Shown piece by piece: positions 45,806-51,446 of a stretch of DNA of 51,446 bases. Under the pieces are notes generated by a model. It saw nothing but the letters and a program-made list of their open reading frames with translations. It had not been told where the DNA came from and ran no database searches. Each line of letters starts with the position of its first letter. Position 1 is the stretch's first letter. Source of the DNA: a bacterium (lineage in GTDB: Bacteria > Bacillota > Clostridia > Lachnospirales > Lachnospiraceae); contig JAMPCE010000013.1 in assembly GCA_023666335.1 (NCBI GenBank), forward strand, positions 10,521-61,966, written 5' to 3'. The translations under genes and the position numbers were made by a program.

Positions 45806-45815
45806 GGAGGCACAT

Positions 45816-46262
45816 ATGAAAGTTATACTGCTTGAAGATGTGAAGAAGCTCGGAAAGAAGGGCGATATCGTGGAGGTCAGCGACGGGTATGCGCGGAACT
45901 TTGTGCTGCCGAAGAAACTGGGCGTGGAGGCAAATGCGAAGAATCAGAACGATTTAAAGCTACAGAAAGCCAATGCCGATAAAATCGCGGCTGCGCAGCT
46001 TGCGGAAGCAAAAGATCTGGCACAGCTTTTGGAAACGAAAGAAGTGGTCGTAAAGATCAAGTCCGGCGAGGGCGGCAGGACTTTCGGTTCCGTCTCCTCC
46101 AAAGAGATCGCGCAGGAAGCGAAGACGCAGTGTGGTCTTGATCTTGACAAGAAAAAGATCCAGCTTTCGGAGCCGATCAAGGCGCTCGGCGCGTACGAGG
46201 TGGGCGTGAAGCTCCATCCGAAAGTAACCGGAACACTGAAAGTCAAAGTAATTGAGGAATAG
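45816..46262 (+). CDS. rplI: 50S ribosomal protein L9
   Basis: A 148-residue L9. N-terminal rRNA-binding domain with [20 protein letters not shown] and [13 protein letters not shown], a connecting helix (about 42-75), then the C-terminal domain ([16 protein letters not shown], and the terminal [13 protein letters not shown]). It starts 10 bp after gdpP with AAGGAGGCACAT before ATG. Confidence 0.98.
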   Translation: MKVILLEDVKKLGKKGDIVEVSDGYARNFVLPKKLGVEANAKNQNDLKLQKANADKIAAAQLAEAKDLAQLLETKEVVVKIKSGEGGRTFGSVSSKEIAQEAKTQCGLDLDKKKIQLSEPIKALGAYEVGVKLHPKVTGTLKVKVIEE

Positions 46263-46289
46263 AATGCTTAAAAGACAGCATTCTCCGTT

Positions 46290-47642
46290 ATGGAGGACAC
46301 CCTTTTGGCGGCAGAGGAAGCATTGTTAAAAAGAATATTACCGCACAGCATGGAGGCGGAGCAGTCCGTCGTCGGCGCCATGATCATGGACGCGGAAGCC
46401 ATTGTTGCCGCTTCGGAGATCGTGACAGCGGAGGATTTTTATAATAAGCAGTACGGCGTCCTCTTCGACGCCATGTGTGAATTAAACGACGAGGGAAAGC
46501 CTGTCGATCCGGTGACGCTGCAAGACCGTCTGAAAGAAAAGGACGTGCCCTCCGAAGTCACCAGCCCCGAATTTATCAGGGATCTGATCACGGCGGTGCC
46601 GACCTCCGCCAATGTGAAATACTATGCGGGCATCGTGGCGGACAAAGCGGTTCTCCGGCGGCTGATCCGCCTGAATGAAGAGATCGCGAACGACTGCTAT
46701 GTAGGCAGAGAGAGCCTCGAAACCATTCTCGAAGATACGGAAAAACGGGTCTTTGACCTGATCCAGCGGCGCGGCGGCGGTGATTTTGTTCCCATCCGGC
46801 AGATCGTGATGGATGTGATGGACAATATCGAGCGCGCTTCCCGCAACAAAGGCAATGTCACGGGCGTTGCGACAGGCTTTCTGGATCTGGACTACAGGAC
46901 AGCCGGCTTACAGCCTTCCGACCTTATCCTGATCGCAGCGAGACCTTCTATGGGAAAGACTGCTTTTGTCCTGAATGTGGCGGAGTATGTCGCTTTTAAG
47001 CAGAACAAGACCGTGGCAGTATTCAGTCTGGAAATGTCCAAAGAGCAGCTTGTGAACCGCCTTTTCGCTATGGAGGCGAAAGTGGATTCCCAGCATCTTA
47101 GGACAGGCAATCTCTCAGATGCGGAGTGGGAAAAACTGATCGAGAGCGCTGCCGAGATTGGAAAATCGAACCTCATCATAGACGACACGCCCGGTATCAG
47201 CGTTTCGGAACTTCGCTCCAAGTGCCGCAAGTACAAGTTGGAACATAACCTGGAAATGGTCATCATCGACTATTTGCAGCTCATGTCGGGAAGCGGCCGT
47301 TCGACCGATTCCAGGCAGCAGGAGATCTCCGATATCTCCCGTTCCCTAAAGGCGCTTGCCAGAGAACTCCGCGTGCCCGTGGTGGCGCTGTCGCAGCTTT
47401 CCCGCGCCGTGGAGCAGCGGCCGGATCACAGACCCATGCTCTCGGATCTGCGTGAATCGGGAGCCATCGAGCAGGACGCCGACGTCGTCATGTTCATTTA
47501 CCGCGACGATTATTATAACAAGGATACGGAAAAGAAAGGCATCGCGGAGATCATCATCGCGAAGCAGAGGAACGGTCCCATCGGAACGGTGGAGCTGGTA
47601 TGGCTGCCGGATTACACGAAATTTGCGAATTTGGCAAAATAA
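46290..47642 (+). CDS. dnaB: replicative DNA helicase DnaB
   Basis: Hexameric 5'-3' replicative helicase, 450 residues. N-terminal primase-binding domain (about 15-115, PHSMEAEQSVVGAMIMD), a linker, and a RecA-like core with Walker A AARPSMGKTAFVLNVAE (near residue 218), FSLEMSKEQLVNR, the Walker B IIDYLQLMSG, LSQLSRAVEQRPDHRP and LRESGAIEQDADVV. No intein is present. The ATG at 46290 has only a weak ribosome site; a TTG at 46323 (LLKRILPHS) with AGAGGA is a possible alternative. It is the last gene of the operon, 27 bp after rplI, before a strong terminator. Confidence 0.97.
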   Translation: MEDTLLAAEEALLKRILPHSMEAEQSVVGAMIMDAEAIVAASEIVTAEDFYNKQYGVLFDAMCELNDEGKPVDPVTLQDRLKEKDVPSEVTSPEFIRDLITAVPTSANVKYYAGIVADKAVLRRLIRLNEEIANDCYVGRESLETILEDTEKRVFDLIQRRGGGDFVPIRQIVMDVMDNIERASRNKGNVTGVATGFLDLDYRTAGLQPSDLILIAARPSMGKTAFVLNVAEYVAFKQNKTVAVFSLEMSKEQLVNRLFAMEAKVDSQHLRTGNLSDAEWEKLIESAAEIGKSNLIIDDTPGISVSELRSKCRKYKLEHNLEMVIIDYLQLMSGSGRSTDSRQQEISDISRSLKALARELRVPVVALSQLSRAVEQRPDHRPMLSDLRESGAIEQDADVVMFIYRDDYYNKDTEKKGIAEIIIAKQRNGPIGTVELVWLPDYTKFANLAK

Positions 47643-47656
47643 CGAAAATAATTTAC

Positions 47657-47694
47657 AAAAGAGACGAACCCTGATCGGGAACGTCTCTTTTTTT
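47657..47694 (+). terminator. intrinsic terminator after dnaB
   Basis: AAAAGAGACG pairs with CGTCTCTTTT around an inner CCTGATCGGG stem, followed by a long T run. Confidence 0.85.
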
Positions 47695-47758
47695 CTTTGC
47701 AAGACAGCAAATCATAAAGCAGGAACTATATGCCAGAAAGGAGGAAGGGAAAACGCGA

Positions 47759-48409
47759 ATGGAGGGAAAAACGGTTTATTATATCTCGGAAGCTTCAAAG
47801 CTGGTACAAGTGGAGCCGCATGTGCTCCGCTACTGGGAGGACGAGCTTGCGCTGCCCATCGAACGCAACGAGATGGGACACCGCAGTTACACGCAGGGGG
47901 ACATCGAGCGTTTCCGGCAGATCAAACACTTAAAAGAGCAGGGATTACAGCTCAAAGCGATCCGGATGGTGCTGCATGGAGACGCGGAACAGGATATCAC
48001 AGAAAAAGTGGAGGATATGGTCATGAAGAAAGCGAAAAAATATATGGTCACGATGTCGAAAGGAAAAGAGACGGTATTGGAACTCCCGCAGGAGGAATTG
48101 CAGGAATATGAGACCACCGCCGACACGGAAGACGAGAAAGCAAAGAAAGCCGCCCGCTTACAGTATCTGTTACAGCATCTGGTGACAGACGCCGTAAAGA
48201 GCGCCAATCAGGAAATGTGCACGGAGATCAAGGAGAGCATCCTAAAAGAACTGGATTATCAGTTCCGGCAGCAGGAGGAACGCGACGAAGCGCACCGCAA
48301 GATCGAGGAGGAGCATTACCGGAAGATCGACGAGATGATCCGCAAACGGCATCAGCCTCGCGAACGCTTCAGCATGGGCAAAAAGAAAGAACCGCTTCCC
48401 CCGAAATAG
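47759..48409 (+). CDS. MerR-type DNA-binding regulator
   Basis: A 216-residue protein. An N-terminal winged helix of MerR type (about 5-72; YYISEASKLVQVEPHVLRYW then RSYTQGDIERFRQIKHLKEQ) is followed by a long, charged, mostly helical region (about 75-216) rich in Glu, Lys and Gln. No metal- or drug-binding cysteine cluster is seen. Resembles the RacA-like or DUF3967-adjacent helix-rich MerR proteins that bind chromosome sites, or a phage-type regulator. No target gene adjoins it on this strand; the ferredoxin gene converges on it. Start has AAGGGAAAACGCG upstream. Confidence 0.82.
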   Translation: MEGKTVYYISEASKLVQVEPHVLRYWEDELALPIERNEMGHRSYTQGDIERFRQIKHLKEQGLQLKAIRMVLHGDAEQDITEKVEDMVMKKAKKYMVTMSKGKETVLELPQEELQEYETTADTEDEKAKKAARLQYLLQHLVTDAVKSANQEMCTEIKESILKELDYQFRQQEERDEAHRKIEEEHYRKIDEMIRKRHQPRERFSMGKKKEPLPPK

Positions 48410-48424
48410 GAGAACGGTTCTTCC
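48386..48424. terminator. bidirectional hairpin between MerR-type gene and ferredoxin
   Basis: AAGAACCG pairs with CGGTTCTT across about 22 nt that includes the MerR stop codon; serves the converging genes. T tract is short. Confidence 0.5.
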
Positions 48425-48443
48425 TCATCCGTCCGTACCGAAA

Positions 48444-48614
48444 TCAACCCTGAGAGATAGAGCCTGTCGGGCAGACACCTGCGCAGGATCCGCAGTCGAT
48501 GCACTTTGCCGCATCGATCTCAAACTTGCCGTCTCCCATGCTGATCGCGCCTACCGGGCACTGACCTTCACATGCGCCGCAAGCGACACAAGCATCACTG
48601 ATTACATATGCCAT
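48444..48614 (-). CDS. 2[4Fe-4S] ferredoxin
   Basis: A 56-residue clostridial-type ferredoxin, too short to stand out as an open frame. Two cluster motifs are seen: CVACGACEGQCP (C9, C12, C15, C19) and CIDCGSCAGVCP (C38, C41, C44, C48), each C-x2-C-x2-C-x3-C-P. It starts MAYVISDAC and ends TGSISQG, the family's usual ends. It carries electrons for pyruvate:ferredoxin oxidoreductase, hydrogenases and similar enzymes in the cytoplasm. ATG at 48614 follows AAGGAGGGTATCGTC. A sigma-A promoter and palindrome are just upstream. Confidence 0.97.
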   Translation of the reverse strand: MAYVISDACVACGACEGQCPVGAISMGDGKFEIDAAKCIDCGSCAGVCPTGSISQG

Positions 48615-48642
48615 GACGATACCCTCCTTATGTGATAAAGTG

Positions 48643-48701
48643 AATTGATAACGATATCAATTGCTTCTTTCTATTGTAATATAAAAGGTGCAAATATACA
48701 A
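48643..48701 (-). promoter_or_regulatory. ferredoxin promoter with Fur-like palindrome
   Basis: Minus strand: -35 TTGTAT (48701-48696), 17-bp spacer, -10 TACAAT (48678-48673). Just downstream, at the expected transcription start, is the palindrome AATTGATA-tcgt-TATCAATT (48643-48662), resembling Fur-type iron boxes in composition, though not an exact match. Confidence 0.6.
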
Positions 48702-48714
48702 GTGTTAAAATATT

Positions 48715-48933
48715 GACAAAGCCCTGCTGGCGGAAGGGAAATACAGTCACCTGACGACTGTAAGCGAATGGTCCTTAAAATCCGTCAGTGTGATACAAGG
48801 CATCATTGGCGGTTTTAACAGCACTACTAGGACCAGTGTAGAACAAAAAGTGGATGCAAAGCCGATCGCACCCGGCAGGACGCTGTTCCGACCGGGATGT
48901 AGTATCGTATGTGTTATGAAACATGCTCCGTAA
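48715..48933 (+). pseudogene. 3'-end fragment of an unknown gene, paralogue of the gene at 51213
   Basis: An open frame of 72 codons without a start, from DKALLAEGKYSHLTTVSEWS to VMKHAP and a TAA. Its first 27 residues match residues 52-78 of the gene at 51213 almost exactly (DKALLVEGKYSHLTTVSEWS), so this is the decapitated copy of that family. It predicts what lies beyond the window edge: a hydrophobic, Gly-containing segment (VIQGIIGGFNS), then a basic stretch and GRTLFRPGC. Its end overlaps the Uma2 gene tail on the other strand. No promoter or ribosome site is seen upstream. Confidence 0.75.
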
Positions 48934-49465
48934 GATCAAGATACAGATCTTCATAAATGCCAACCTTGATCTGTTCGGAGAAAGGATATTCAACAGCCTC
49001 CGCGCCGTGCTCCAGATCATATACCGTAACGATCTGCCGCTGCGGATCTACGATCCAGTATTCACGGACGCCTGCTTCACGGTAAAGTTTGAGTTTGCGC
49101 TCGTAGTCCATGTGTTTGCTGGACGGGGAGACGATCTCGATGACAAAGTCCGGTGCGCCGAAACAGCCTTTTTCTTCAACCTTATTTTTATCGCAGATGA
49201 CAGAAATATCCGGCATCACAAAGTGGCGGTCGTCATCTTTGATATAGATTCCATAAGGTGCGGAAAACACTTCACAATTTCCTTTGTTCTTTCTGATGTA
49301 AAAACCAATATCCAAAAAGAGTTTTGCAAAAATCCTCTGGTGTGTTGTCGTCGGCGCTTCCATCCGAAACATTTCGCCATCGATCAGTTCCGCATACTCT
49401 CCCTCAGGGAGTGCCTCAATATCCGCGACTGTGTAGACCTTTCCGCCTTTTCCTTCCAGTACCAT
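48914..49465 (-). CDS. Uma2 family protein (DUF820), copy 1
   Basis: A 183-residue member of the Uma2/DUF820 family, which has a PD-(D/E)XK nuclease-like fold. Seen: YTVADIEALPEGEYAELIDG at the start, then APDFVIEIVSPSSKHMDYER, with the Asp and Glu of the fold, then KLKLYREAGVREYWIVDPQ. It starts MVLEGKGGK at 49465 after GAGGAACGTTTT; an ATG 16 codons earlier lacks one. The C-terminal two fifths is almost identical to copy 2 at 50.3 kb, while the middle differs (RIFAKLFLDIGFYIRKNKGN here). Function of the family is unsettled; most such genes occur in many copies per genome. Confidence 0.87.
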   Translation of the reverse strand: MVLEGKGGKVYTVADIEALPEGEYAELIDGEMFRMEAPTTTHQRIFAKLFLDIGFYIRKNKGNCEVFSAPYGIYIKDDDRHFVMPDISVICDKNKVEEKGCFGAPDFVIEIVSPSSKHMDYERKLKLYREAGVREYWIVDPQRQIVTVYDLEHGAEAVEYPFSEQIKVGIYEDLYLDLTEHVS

Positions 49466-49503
49466 AAAACGTTCCTCTCTGATTCTTATCGGTTCCATGC
49501 GTT

Positions 49504-49536
49504 TTACGCCCACTCCGTAAGATCAAGATACAGATC
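49504..49536 (-). pseudogene. tail of a third Uma2 gene
   Basis: Reading DLYLDLTEWA then stop, it matches the last residues of both intact copies (DLYLDLTEHV, DLYLELTEHV) and the DNA CTCCGTAAGATCAAGATACA is the same as at copy 1's end. The rest of that gene is gone; the vapC stop lies 11 bp away. It marks a past deletion or replacement. Confidence 0.75.
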
Positions 49537-49547
49537 ATACGCCGTAA

Positions 49548-49949
49548 TTATACCCAATCTTCCACAGTTAAACCAGCCACACGATCAAATTCCCTTGTGT
49601 TGTTCGTTACAAGTGTAAACCCTCCTGACTTTGCATGGCCCGCTATCAACGTGTCCATCGGTCCAATAGGCGTTCCTTTCTTTTCAAGCTCTGCCTTGAT
49701 TCTTCCATATTCTTCTGCAGCCCGTCCGTCAAATTCCAAAATCATAATCGGGGATAAGAACAAAGATATTGCAATGCGGTTTCTCTCCACTGCCATGCTT
49801 TTTTCAACACCATGCATCAATTCTGCGTATGTAATTGCTGAAATGTACAATTCTTCCGGATCATGCGACAGAAATCTTTTGATTACAGTATCCGGTTTAT
49901 GCTTTATTACATAAATACAAATGTTCGTGTCTAACATATACTTCTTCAC
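49548..49949 (-). CDS. vapC: VapC-type PIN-domain toxin ribonuclease
   Basis: A 133-residue PIN-domain RNase of a type II toxin-antitoxin system. The acidic residues of the active site are in place: Asp in YMLDTNICIYVIK (near 7), Glu in ITYAELMHGVEK (near 45), Asp in GPMDTLIAGHAK (near 99) and the NNTREFDRV end (Asp near 120). The GTG at 49949 overlaps the vapB stop by four bases (GTGA) and has GGAGAGGGAG upstream; an ATG four codons later is an alternative. Length and order (antitoxin first) match VapBC. Such toxins cleave tRNA or rRNA; the target is not visible here. Confidence 0.93.
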   Translation of the reverse strand: MKKYMLDTNICIYVIKHKPDTVIKRFLSHDPEELYISAITYAELMHGVEKSMAVERNRIAISLFLSPIMILEFDGRAAEEYGRIKAELEKKGTPIGPMDTLIAGHAKSGGFTLVTNNTREFDRVAGLTVEDWV

Positions 49950-50176
49950 AGCATCTCCCTCTCCTGATTCGCAGACTTTATGCGCCCGTCTTTCATAAAA
50001 TCCTCTGAAAAAAGATTCAGGCTGTCCAAAAAGCCAGACCACTTATTCTCTTTTGGCATCAAAATCACAACATCACCAATTTTATTTACAGCCACTTCCT
50101 CATCACTAAAGCGATATTCTTTCGGAAGTCTGACTGCCTGACTTCTACCATTTTCAAATATTTTTGCCGTCATCAT
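49946..50176 (-). CDS. vapB: VapB-type antitoxin (SpoVT/AbrB-like DNA-binding)
   Basis: A 76-residue antitoxin. Its N-terminal half (residues 1-47) has the swapped-hairpin AbrB-like pattern AKIFENGRSQAVRLPKEYRF followed by VNKIGDVVILMPK, which binds the operator DNA. The C-terminal half, with WSGFLDSLNLFSEDFM, would wrap around and block VapC. Start at 50176 follows GGGAGGTGCATAAAG. The promoter contains a perfect 22-bp palindrome, the expected autorepression site. Confidence 0.92.
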   Translation of the reverse strand: MMTAKIFENGRSQAVRLPKEYRFSDEEVAVNKIGDVVILMPKENKWSGFLDSLNLFSEDFMKDGRIKSANQEREML

Positions 50177-50196
50177 CTTTATGCACCTCCCTATAT

Positions 50197-50225
50197 AGTA
50201 TATATCGCGATATATACTGCGTCAA
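50197..50225 (-). promoter_or_regulatory. vapBC promoter with perfect palindromic operator
   Basis: Minus strand: -35 TTGACG, 17-bp spacer, -10 TATACT. The 22-bp perfect palindrome at 50197-50218 (arms AGTATATATCG) covers the -10 and most of the spacer, so VapBC binding would exclude RNA polymerase. Confidence 0.8.
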
Positions 50226-50291
50226 TACAATTGAAATTTTTGTCATTATCATACCATATTCCTCCGTTAATATACGTTTATATCGTATGTG

Positions 50292-50843
50292 TTATGAAAC
50301 ATGCTCCGTAAGCTCAAGATACAGATCTTCATATATGCCAACCTTGATCTGTTCGGAGAAAGGATATTCAACAGCCTCCGCGCCGTGCCCCAGATCATAT
50401 ACCGTAACAATCTGCCGCTGCGGATCCACGATCCAGTATTCACGGACGCCTGCTTCACGGTAAAGTTTGAGTTTGCGCTCGTAGTCCATGTGTTTGCTGG
50501 ACGGGGAGACGATCTCAATGACAAAGTCCGGTGCGCCGAGGCAGCCTTTTTCATCCAATTTATCTTTATCACAAACGACTACGATATCCGGTTCTACATA
50601 ATTGCGATCGTCATCTTTAATATAAACGCCAAAAGGCGCAGGCAATACTTCGCAGTTTCTTTTGTTCCTCTCAATATAATCGCTAAGTCTTCTAAGCAGT
50701 TGGACAAGAATCCTCTGGTGCGTCAAAGTCGGCGCTTCCATCTTAAACAGTTCCCCATCAATGAGTTCCGCGCGTTCCCTCTCCGGGAGCGCTTCAATGT
50801 CCGCGACTGTGTAGGTCTTTCCGCCCTTTCCTTCCAATACCAT
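50292..50843 (-). CDS. Uma2 family protein (DUF820), copy 2
   Basis: A 183-residue paralogue of the gene at 48914, of the same length. Starts MVLEGKGGKTYTVADIEALP at 50843 after AGAGGAACGTTTT. The C-terminal 75 residues (from APDFVIEIVSPSS on) are almost the same as copy 1, and the DNA downstream (TATCGTATGTGTTATGAAAC) is identical to that after copy 1, marking the edge of a duplication; the middle (RILVQLLRRLSDYIERNKRN) has diverged. The PD-(D/E)XK-like residues are intact. The nucleotide identity at one end and divergence in the middle suggest gene conversion. Confidence 0.87.
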   Translation of the reverse strand: MVLEGKGGKTYTVADIEALPERERAELIDGELFKMEAPTLTHQRILVQLLRRLSDYIERNKRNCEVLPAPFGVYIKDDDRNYVEPDIVVVCDKDKLDEKGCLGAPDFVIEIVSPSSKHMDYERKLKLYREAGVREYWIVDPQRQIVTVYDLGHGAEAVEYPFSEQIKVGIYEDLYLELTEHVS

Positions 50844-50887
50844 AAAACGTTCCTCTTTTCTGCATCTCTGCCGTCTGTTAATAGTTG

Positions 50888-50943
50888 TTGAGTAAACGGC
50901 AGAAACTGCCTGAATGTGCGAACGCACGGTTCTTTTGATTACT
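50888..50943. repeat. family B palindromic intergenic element, copy 4 (short)
   Basis: GGCAGAAACTGCC-TGAATGTGCGAA is identical to copy 1 at the left edge of the window, and the ends GAGTAAAC / GATTACTC pair. At 56 bp it is a shorter version. Between 50944 and 51084 the DNA is AT-rich and shows no gene. Confidence 0.6.
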
Positions 50944-51084
50944 CGATTGGATTAAGTATACTTCCTGCTCTAATCTTTGTCAATAGTTTGCGGGGGATTT
51001 TATTAACGCAATTCCGTTAATGCAACTTGATTCTGAATAACTACGCTTCTATTTTTGATATAAATAAAATTTTTCTTTTTCCAC

Positions 51085-51159
51085 TTGACATATGCTTATC
51101 GACGATATGGAATATCGTCGATAAGCATATCTAACATATGCTTATATCTATTATATACT
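51085..51159 (+). promoter_or_regulatory. tandem promoters with 41-nt perfect operator palindrome
   Basis: P1: -35 TTGACA (51085), 17-bp spacer, -10 TGGAAT (51108). P2: CTAACA (51131), 17-bp spacer, TATACT (51154). Both -35 boxes are followed by TATGCTTAT. A perfect palindrome with 19-bp arms (ATATGCTTATCGACGATAT and mirror) around GGA spans 51090-51130, covering P1; a third half-site, ATATGCTTAT, is at 51136-51145 within P2. A further hairpin CAGGTCAT-cc-ATGACCTG (51167-51184) is in the leader. Confidence 0.75.
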
Positions 51160-51212
51160 TGCCTTACAGGTCATCCATGACCTGAAAACAAACAAGAAAG
51201 GAAATAGAAATT

Positions 51213-51446
51213 ATGGGAAAATCAAAAACGATCCGGGATCAACAAAAAACAAATCAGGAATTTCAGCAGTATCTTGATGAAATGACCCGAGACATGGCAC
51301 AGCGGCAGAATATGCTTGCCGAGCAGCTTGAAAAAATGGAGCAGGACCATTACGCCTGTTTTCCTGACAAAGCTCTGCTGGTTGAAGGAAAATACAGTCA
51401 TTTGACGACTGTAAGCGAATGGTCCTTAAAATCCGTCAATGTGATC
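51213..51446 (+). CDS. unrecognised protein, partial (runs off right edge)
   Basis: The first 78 residues of a protein start MGKSKTIRDQQKTNQEFQQY, with a highly charged helical region (about 8-46) rich in Gln, Glu and Met that could form a coiled coil, then a CFPDKALLVEGKYSHLTTVS segment shared with the fragment at 48715. The ATG follows AAAGGA (10 nt). By comparison with that fragment about 45 more residues follow, including a Gly-rich hydrophobic run, giving about 123 in total. I recognise no family. Its elaborate operator and decapitated second copy suggest a tightly controlled accessory gene, perhaps mobile, defensive or toxic; this is inference. Confidence 0.7.
   Translation, partial: MGKSKTIRDQQKTNQEFQQYLDEMTRDMAQRQNMLAEQLEKMEQDHYACFPDKALLVEGKYSHLTTVSEWSLKSVNVI

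Noticed and set aside
48715-51446. Island as a prophage or insertion sequence
   Set aside because: No integrase, transposase, phage structural gene or terminal inverted repeats with target duplications were found; duplicated Uma2 and fragment copies explain the repeats.

Overview
The window reads as chromosomal DNA of a motile, Gram-positive anaerobe of the class Clostridia, most likely a member of the Lachnospiraceae. Support: strong AGGAGG-type ribosome binding sites, sigma-A-type promoters, the cdaA-cdaR-glmM cluster, HPr with both His15 and Ser46, RecD2, a YvyF/ComFC pair, flagellar rod genes next to an mreB-type gene, split transketolase subunits and the rpsF-ssb-rpsR order. The species cannot be named from the sequence. 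No rRNA, tRNA, CRISPR array, prophage or intact insertion sequence was recognised.

Layout. 1-8.4 kb (minus strand): a short DUF951-type protein, a sirtuin, LeuA, HPr, then the c-di-AMP/cell-wall cluster glmM, cdaR, cdaA and two membrane proteins. 8.4-15.2 kb (minus): YvyF-like Zn protein, ComFC, RecD2, FlgJ-like rod-binding protein, FlgG, FlgF and MreB. 15.5-17.2 kb (plus): an ABC-class predicted ATPase (COG3044 type). 17.4-23.9 kb (minus): uvrA, uvrB and a surface protein with Ig-like and InlB-type repeats. 24.2-25.6 kb (plus): GDP-mannose pyrophosphorylase. 25.6-30 kb (minus): LdhA, a small membrane protein, an alpha/beta hydrolase and MetG. 30-33 kb (minus): three unrecognised envelope genes including a long coiled-coil protein. 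33-35.6 kb: methionine aminopeptidase and a divergent MATE transporter. 35.6-40.5 kb (minus): a pentose operon (FGGY kinase, AraD, transketolase N and C subunits, Rpe). 40.6-42.4 kb: a chemoreceptor. 42.6-47.6 kb (plus): rpsF, ssb, rpsR, gdpP-type phosphodiesterase, rplI, dnaB. 47.8-48.6 kb: a MerR-type regulator and a 2[4Fe-4S] ferredoxin.

48.7 kb to the end is a small accessory island: two near-duplicate Uma2 (DUF820) genes, a vapBC toxin-antitoxin module with the tail of a third Uma2 gene just behind it, and a 3'-end fragment of an unrecognised gene whose intact relative begins at 51213 behind an unusually long perfect operator-like palindrome and runs off the window.

How genes work together: CdaA makes c-di-AMP, CdaR is its usual partner, GlmM makes the cell-wall precursor glucosamine-1-phosphate, and the GdpP-type protein at 43.7 kb would destroy c-di-AMP, so both arms of that signal are here. 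The kinase, AraD, Rpe and transketolase form a route from a pentulose into the pentose phosphate pathway. FlgF, FlgG and FlgJ build and cap the flagellar rod, and the chemoreceptor feeds the same motility behaviour.

The most unusual non-coding signal is a set of intergenic palindromic elements. Family A has three copies (12.3, 17.3, 20.4 kb) whose outer arms differ between copies yet remain self-complementary. Family B has four copies (0.2, 20.6, 38.9, 50.9 kb). Family C is a tandem double-hairpin pair before the mannose-1-phosphate guanylyltransferase gene.
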